Shown here: in pieces, positions 40,101 through 41,662 of the stretch | How the letters are laid out: each line of letters begins with the position of its first letter | Numbering within the stretch: the first letter of the stretch is position 1 | From: Branchiostoma floridae | Lineage: Eukaryota; Chordata; Leptocardii; Amphioxiformes; Branchiostomatidae | Length of the DNA stretch: 41,662 nt | Direction: 5' to 3' | Assembly: GCF_000003815.2 (NCBI RefSeq) | Contig: NC_049988.1 | Location: 7,191,953 to 7,233,614, forward strand | The notes under the pieces: generated by a model | The model's database searches: none | What the model was told of the DNA's origin: nothing | Seen by the model: only the letters and a program-made list of their open reading frames with translations | Position numbers and translations under genes: made by a program

Positions 40101-41662
40101 TAATGTGCACAACATTGGGCCCTGCTAGGGATTCAAACCAATAACCTTTAGATACTTGAACTTCAACAACCCTAACCACAAGACCATCTTGTCATGTTAT
40201 TATTGTTGTAACACTGTTGTAAAATGAAATGCTAGTGGTATAAGTTAACGTACATATTAACGCTGGCGTTGAGTTCCAGTATCTTCTCCAGGTATGTGGC
40301 CACCTTGTCCTTGTCCGTGTGTGCGTGAGGCTGTCCCCAGTGGTCCAACCAACCAGTGTAGAACTCCGAGTTCACCTGGAATCAACACAGGTCAAACAGT
40401 ACTGTTACAGTAGTTACTCTTGGTGGGCAAACACATAACGGTCCTGTATGTCGAATCTCTAAAAGAAATATTGCACATTTCCTACAATACAAAAATCCTA
40501 CAACTTACTACAATGTATTATCTTTGATAAGATTGAAACAGATGTTTCTTGACATCATTGGTACATTAACGTTAATGCATATAATATCCAAATTCATAAA
40601 GTTTTCCAAAAATGTTAGAAGAAAGTTGTCTCACCAAGGGGCCTTTAGGTTGATGTTTCCTCTGCCCCTTGAAGGCACCAGCTGGATCTGTACCTGTGGG
40701 GAATAATGTTACTCATTGGTTAAAATAATCTTGTTTGAGCTTTCAATGATGATAATAGACATGCTTGCTAACAGTAACAGTTAACTAATGTATACAGGAT
40801 GACTTCAGCACACTGTCCCACCAACCATCCTAACTACAACCCACATCTTACACCCACCTGGTCCAAAGTCCACAGTAGTGTACAGTCCATCTATAGTCCC
40901 ACACTTCAGCACACCAACCCATATCTTACACCCACCTGGTCCAAAGTCCACAGTAGTGTACAGTCCATCTATTAAGTCCCACACTTCAGCACACCAACCC
41001 ACATCTTACACCCACCTGGTCCAAAGTTCACAGTAGTGTACAGTCCATCTAGAGTCCCACACTTCAGCACACCGTCCACATCTTACACCCACCTGGTCCA
41101 AAGTCCACAGTAGTGTACAGTCCATCTATTAAGTCCCACACTTCAGCACACCAACCCACATCTTACACCCACCTGGTCCAAAGTCCACAGTAGTGTACAG
41201 TCCATCTATTGTCCCACACTTCAGCACACCAACCCACATCTTACACCCACCTGGTCCAAAGTCCACAGTAGTGTACAGTCCATCTATAGTCCCACACTTC
41301 AGCACACCGTCCACATCTTACACCCACCTGGTCCAAAGTCCACAGTGGTGTACAGTCCAGCTATAGTCCCACACTTCAGCACACCAACCCACATCTTACA
41401 CCCACCTGGTCCAAAGTCCACAGTAGTGTACAGTCCAGCTATAGTCCCACACTTCAGCACACCAACCCACATCTTACACCCACCTGGTCCAAAGTCCACA
41501 GTGGTGTACAGATCTAGAGTCCCACACTTCAGCACACCAACCCACATCTTACACTCACCTGGTCCAAAGTCCACAGTAGTGTACAGTCCATCTATAGTCC
41601 CACACTTCAGCACACCAACCCACATCTTACACTCACCTGGTCCAAAGTCCACAGTAGTGACA
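30805..41662 (-). CDS. GLB1: Beta-galactosidase (GLB1 type, glycoside hydrolase family 35), 3' two-thirds, at least 12 exons
   Basis: Exons in transcript order: end of one at 40858 (start not resolved), 40635-40693, 40254-40375, 39470-39510, one of 38598-38710 / 37853-37968 / 37089-37207, 36265-36339, 35457-35546, 34285-34389, 33629-33760, 33007-33157, 32429-32601, 30805-31158. All borders are GT-AG with matching phases. The protein runs [34 protein letters not shown] (catalytic nucleophile Glu), [31 protein letters not shown], then the beta domains ([25 protein letters not shown]) and [20 protein letters not shown]. This is animal lysosomal GLB1 in order and wording; it removes terminal beta-galactose from glycoconjugates. 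The acid/base Glu and signal peptide lie beyond the right edge. About 470 residues are visible. Confidence 0.9.
31297..31472 (+). mobile_element. Short retroelement 3' end flanked by a 10-bp repeat
   Basis: CTTGTGCGAT occurs at 31287-31296 and 31473-31482. The sequence between has a GCGCCTTATGGCGCTGCGATG-like hairpin (about 31394-31413) and ends near AATCAATAAACAACTC, like the 3' end of a 5'-truncated LINE or SINE. No ORF. Confidence 0.45.
31488..31993. mobile_element. Harbinger-type MITE, copy 1 (TTA duplication)
   Basis: Inverted ends GGCCACAGCAAGTAAATTTT and its inverse run about 32 bases and continue inward past GGATGACATC. TTA flanks each side (31485-31487, 31994-31996). GGCC-type ends with a three-base TWA duplication mark the PIF/Harbinger superfamily. 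506 bp, no transposase. Intron between 30805-31158 and 32429-32601. Confidence 0.8.
32429..34389 (-). CDS. GLB1: Beta-galactosidase exons 32429-32601, 33007-33157, 33629-33760, 34285-34389: beta domains
   Basis: In transcript order the exons read [17 protein letters not shown], then [24 protein letters not shown], then [24 protein letters not shown], then [24 protein letters not shown]. They match the first and second beta domains of GLB1, including the VENxGRxNxGxYIND and PxFYxGxFSI..PQDTF blocks. N-glycosylation sequons occur (NLT, NVT, NDT), as expected for a lysosomal or secreted protein. Phases run 0, 0, 0, 1, 0. Confidence 0.88.
34739..35278. mobile_element. Harbinger-type MITE, copy 2, inverted (TAA duplication)
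   Basis: Same ends as 31488-31993, flanked by TAA (34736-34738, 35279-35281). Its right end read in reverse matches the left end of copy 1 (GGGGCGAAAAAAAACAAGATGG against GGGCACAAAAAAAACAAGATGG), so it sits in the opposite orientation. 540 bp. Confidence 0.8.
35457..36339 (-). CDS. GLB1: Beta-galactosidase exons 36265-36339 and 35457-35546: linker after the TIM barrel
   Basis: The first (25 codons) reads [20 protein letters not shown] and ends VQMTF, matching GLB1's PxGPxPPxTPKxAYGKV segment. The second (30 codons) reads [20 protein letters not shown] and ends ITMENMQQ, like the CPSGPIKSLYPLTF block. Both are phase 0 at each end. They follow whichever copy of the triplicated exon is used. 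Confidence 0.88.
35870..36175. repeat. Cluster of GTGCAAC/GTTGCAC motifs
   Basis: At least eight copies of TTGCAC, GTGCAAC or GTTGCAC in both orientations lie within about 300 bases of an intron. The clustering resembles the subterminal motif clusters of the 11245 and 18102 elements, but clean terminal repeats and a target duplication were not found. Confidence 0.4.
37089..37207 (-). CDS. GLB1: Beta-galactosidase alternative exon copy C (119 bp)
   Basis: Third of three tandem versions of one exon. With the G from the upstream exon it reads [20 protein letters not shown], then [20 protein letters not shown]. The acceptor is TTAAG before GTGTC and the donor AAG-GTTGGG is weak. It starts with two bases completing a codon and ends in phase 0. 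The SYDYD block supplies an active-site Tyr in human GLB1. Compared with copy A, the N-terminal eight or so residues are replaced and lengthened. Confidence 0.82.
37853..37968 (-). CDS. GLB1: Beta-galactosidase alternative exon copy B (116 bp)
   Basis: Second tandem version: [20 protein letters not shown], then [19 protein letters not shown]. The acceptor is ATATAAG before GTGTGG and the donor AAG-GTTCGC is off consensus. Phases equal those of copies A and C. It is closest to copy C (shared GV start, FY(T/S)IRN and ISK), suggesting B and C come from a later duplication. Confidence 0.82.
38270..38450. repeat. Inverted-repeat-rich dispersed element, copy 2
   Basis: GATATCAAGTC (38276) and GACTTGATACC (38349) form an imperfect inverted pair. 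The following AAAGGTTATCCCGCAGATAAAGGTGA resembles GGTATATCCCCCGTATAAAGGTGA in the kinesin intron copy at 16735-16985. It lies in the intron between copies A and B of the alternative exon. Confidence 0.4.
38598..38710 (-). CDS. GLB1: Beta-galactosidase alternative exon copy A (113 bp, ancestral-like)
   Basis: First of the three in transcript order: [20 protein letters not shown], then [18 protein letters not shown]. Its start, continuing NG from the previous exon into GAN, matches the [20 protein letters not shown] wording of vertebrate GLB1, so this is probably the original exon. The acceptor TTTGCAG is good; the donor AAG-GTAGCG is weak. Confidence 0.85.
38900..39220 (-). repeat. tRNA-derived SINE-like repeat, copy 3
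   Basis: On the minus strand a tRNA-like head with B box TGTTCGAGTCCC (about 39148-39162) leads into AAAGGCACTTAACATGAATTTCC and a body with GGAGGTTCTGTGTTTGAGGA. The AAGTGCCTTTCC phrase ties it to 29896-30145 and 14837-15030. Confidence 0.55.
39655..40086. mobile_element. Foldback element with ~130-bp inverted arms
   Basis: The left arm (about 39656-39786) starts CCTCCATAGCAGGCTCTCTATGG and holds AGCCTGCATTTTTTCGGCG. The right arm (about 39954-40086) is its inverse, ending CCTGCTATGGAGG. A spacer of about 167 bases separates them. A clear target duplication was not found. The short ORFs in the right arm are not supported as genes. Located in the intron between 39470-39510 and 40254-40375. 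Confidence 0.7.
40115..40195 (-). other. tRNA-like sequence (SINE head)
   Basis: On the minus strand: TGGTCTTGTGGTTAGGG (A-box-like) and GGTTTGAATCCC (B box), spaced about as in a tRNA gene. Stems are poor, so it is a tRNA-derived repeat rather than a working tRNA. Confidence 0.45.
40254..40375 (-). CDS. GLB1: Beta-galactosidase exon with the catalytic nucleophile
   Basis: It reads [20 protein letters not shown], then [20 protein letters not shown]. The Glu in NSEFYTGW (codon 40364-40366) aligns with the nucleophile Glu268 of human GLB1. The exon is preceded by 40635-40693 ([19 protein letters not shown]) and followed by the 41-bp exon 39470-39510 ([13 protein letters not shown]). NAS is an N-glycosylation sequon. 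Confidence 0.9.
40858..41662 (-). repeat. GLB1: 75-80-bp minisatellite carrying the end of a beta-galactosidase exon and its splice donor, ~11 copies
   Basis: Each unit on the minus strand encodes [19 protein letters not shown] and then the donor GTGGGTGTAAGATG. GGTCCAAAGTCCAC-type landmarks occur near 40859, 40938, 41018, 41095, 41174, 41252, 41330, 41408, 41486, 41561 and 41639. Variants include two-base insertions (at about 40973 and 41130) and IAG for IDG. The coding part equals human GLB1's [17 protein letters not shown], just before the next real exon. Most 78-bp units stay open through the intron part, which is why long translations appear here. The array continues past the window edge. 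Confidence 0.85.

Noticed and set aside
41129-41652. Repeat-rich minus-strand open frames with a 26-residue period, looking like a repeat protein
   Set aside because: Each unit includes the exon end, a splice donor and intron bases, so the long frame is a by-product of a 78-bp unit; treated as a minisatellite.

Overview
The window is animal nuclear DNA: spliced genes with GT-AG introns, a C2H2 zinc-finger gene and dense families of transposons and satellites. The mix (a KIF28/KLP-6-type kinesin, a GLB1-type beta-galactosidase, an intact L1/Tx1-like LINE, many small terminal-inverted-repeat elements and tRNA-like SINEs) suggests a lancelet (Branchiostoma) or a similar marine deuterostome. That species call is inference; no species marker was seen.

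Layout. (1) 1-18893, plus strand: the 3' part of a kinesin-3 gene of the KIF28 type. Fourteen coding exons run from a coiled-coil exon through an FHA domain and a KIF1B/C2-like stalk to a short tail ending in a CaaX-like box; the motor domain lies left of the window. Its largest intron (2549-11637) holds a full-length LINE (about 3389-9710) with two intact ORFs, plus hAT-like elements. Other introns carry MITEs, a tRNA-like segment, SINE-like repeats and a truncated LINE. (2) 18894-26645: 3' flank, two hairpin elements, a roughly 206-bp satellite array (21745-25035) and a 285-bp tRNA-like tandem repeat. (3) 26659-27897, plus strand: a 14-finger C2H2 protein, followed by decayed remains of further fingers. 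(4) 30805-41662, minus strand: the 3' two-thirds of a GLB1-type lysosomal/secreted beta-galactosidase, with MITEs and SINEs in its introns; the 5' end lies right of the window.

Most unusual points. The exon carrying the active-site block [10 protein letters not shown] is present three times in a row in the beta-galactosidase gene. All three copies are intact, share the same intron phases and have lengths that are not multiples of three, so only one can be used per transcript: the signature of mutually exclusive exons. A 75-80-bp minisatellite has also amplified the end of another exon together with its splice donor about eleven times. The kinesin gene shows the same habit on a smaller scale: a 3' splice site present four times, two exon ends copied into the following intron, and a coiled-coil exon start repeated. 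Tandem duplication across splice junctions is therefore a theme of the window.
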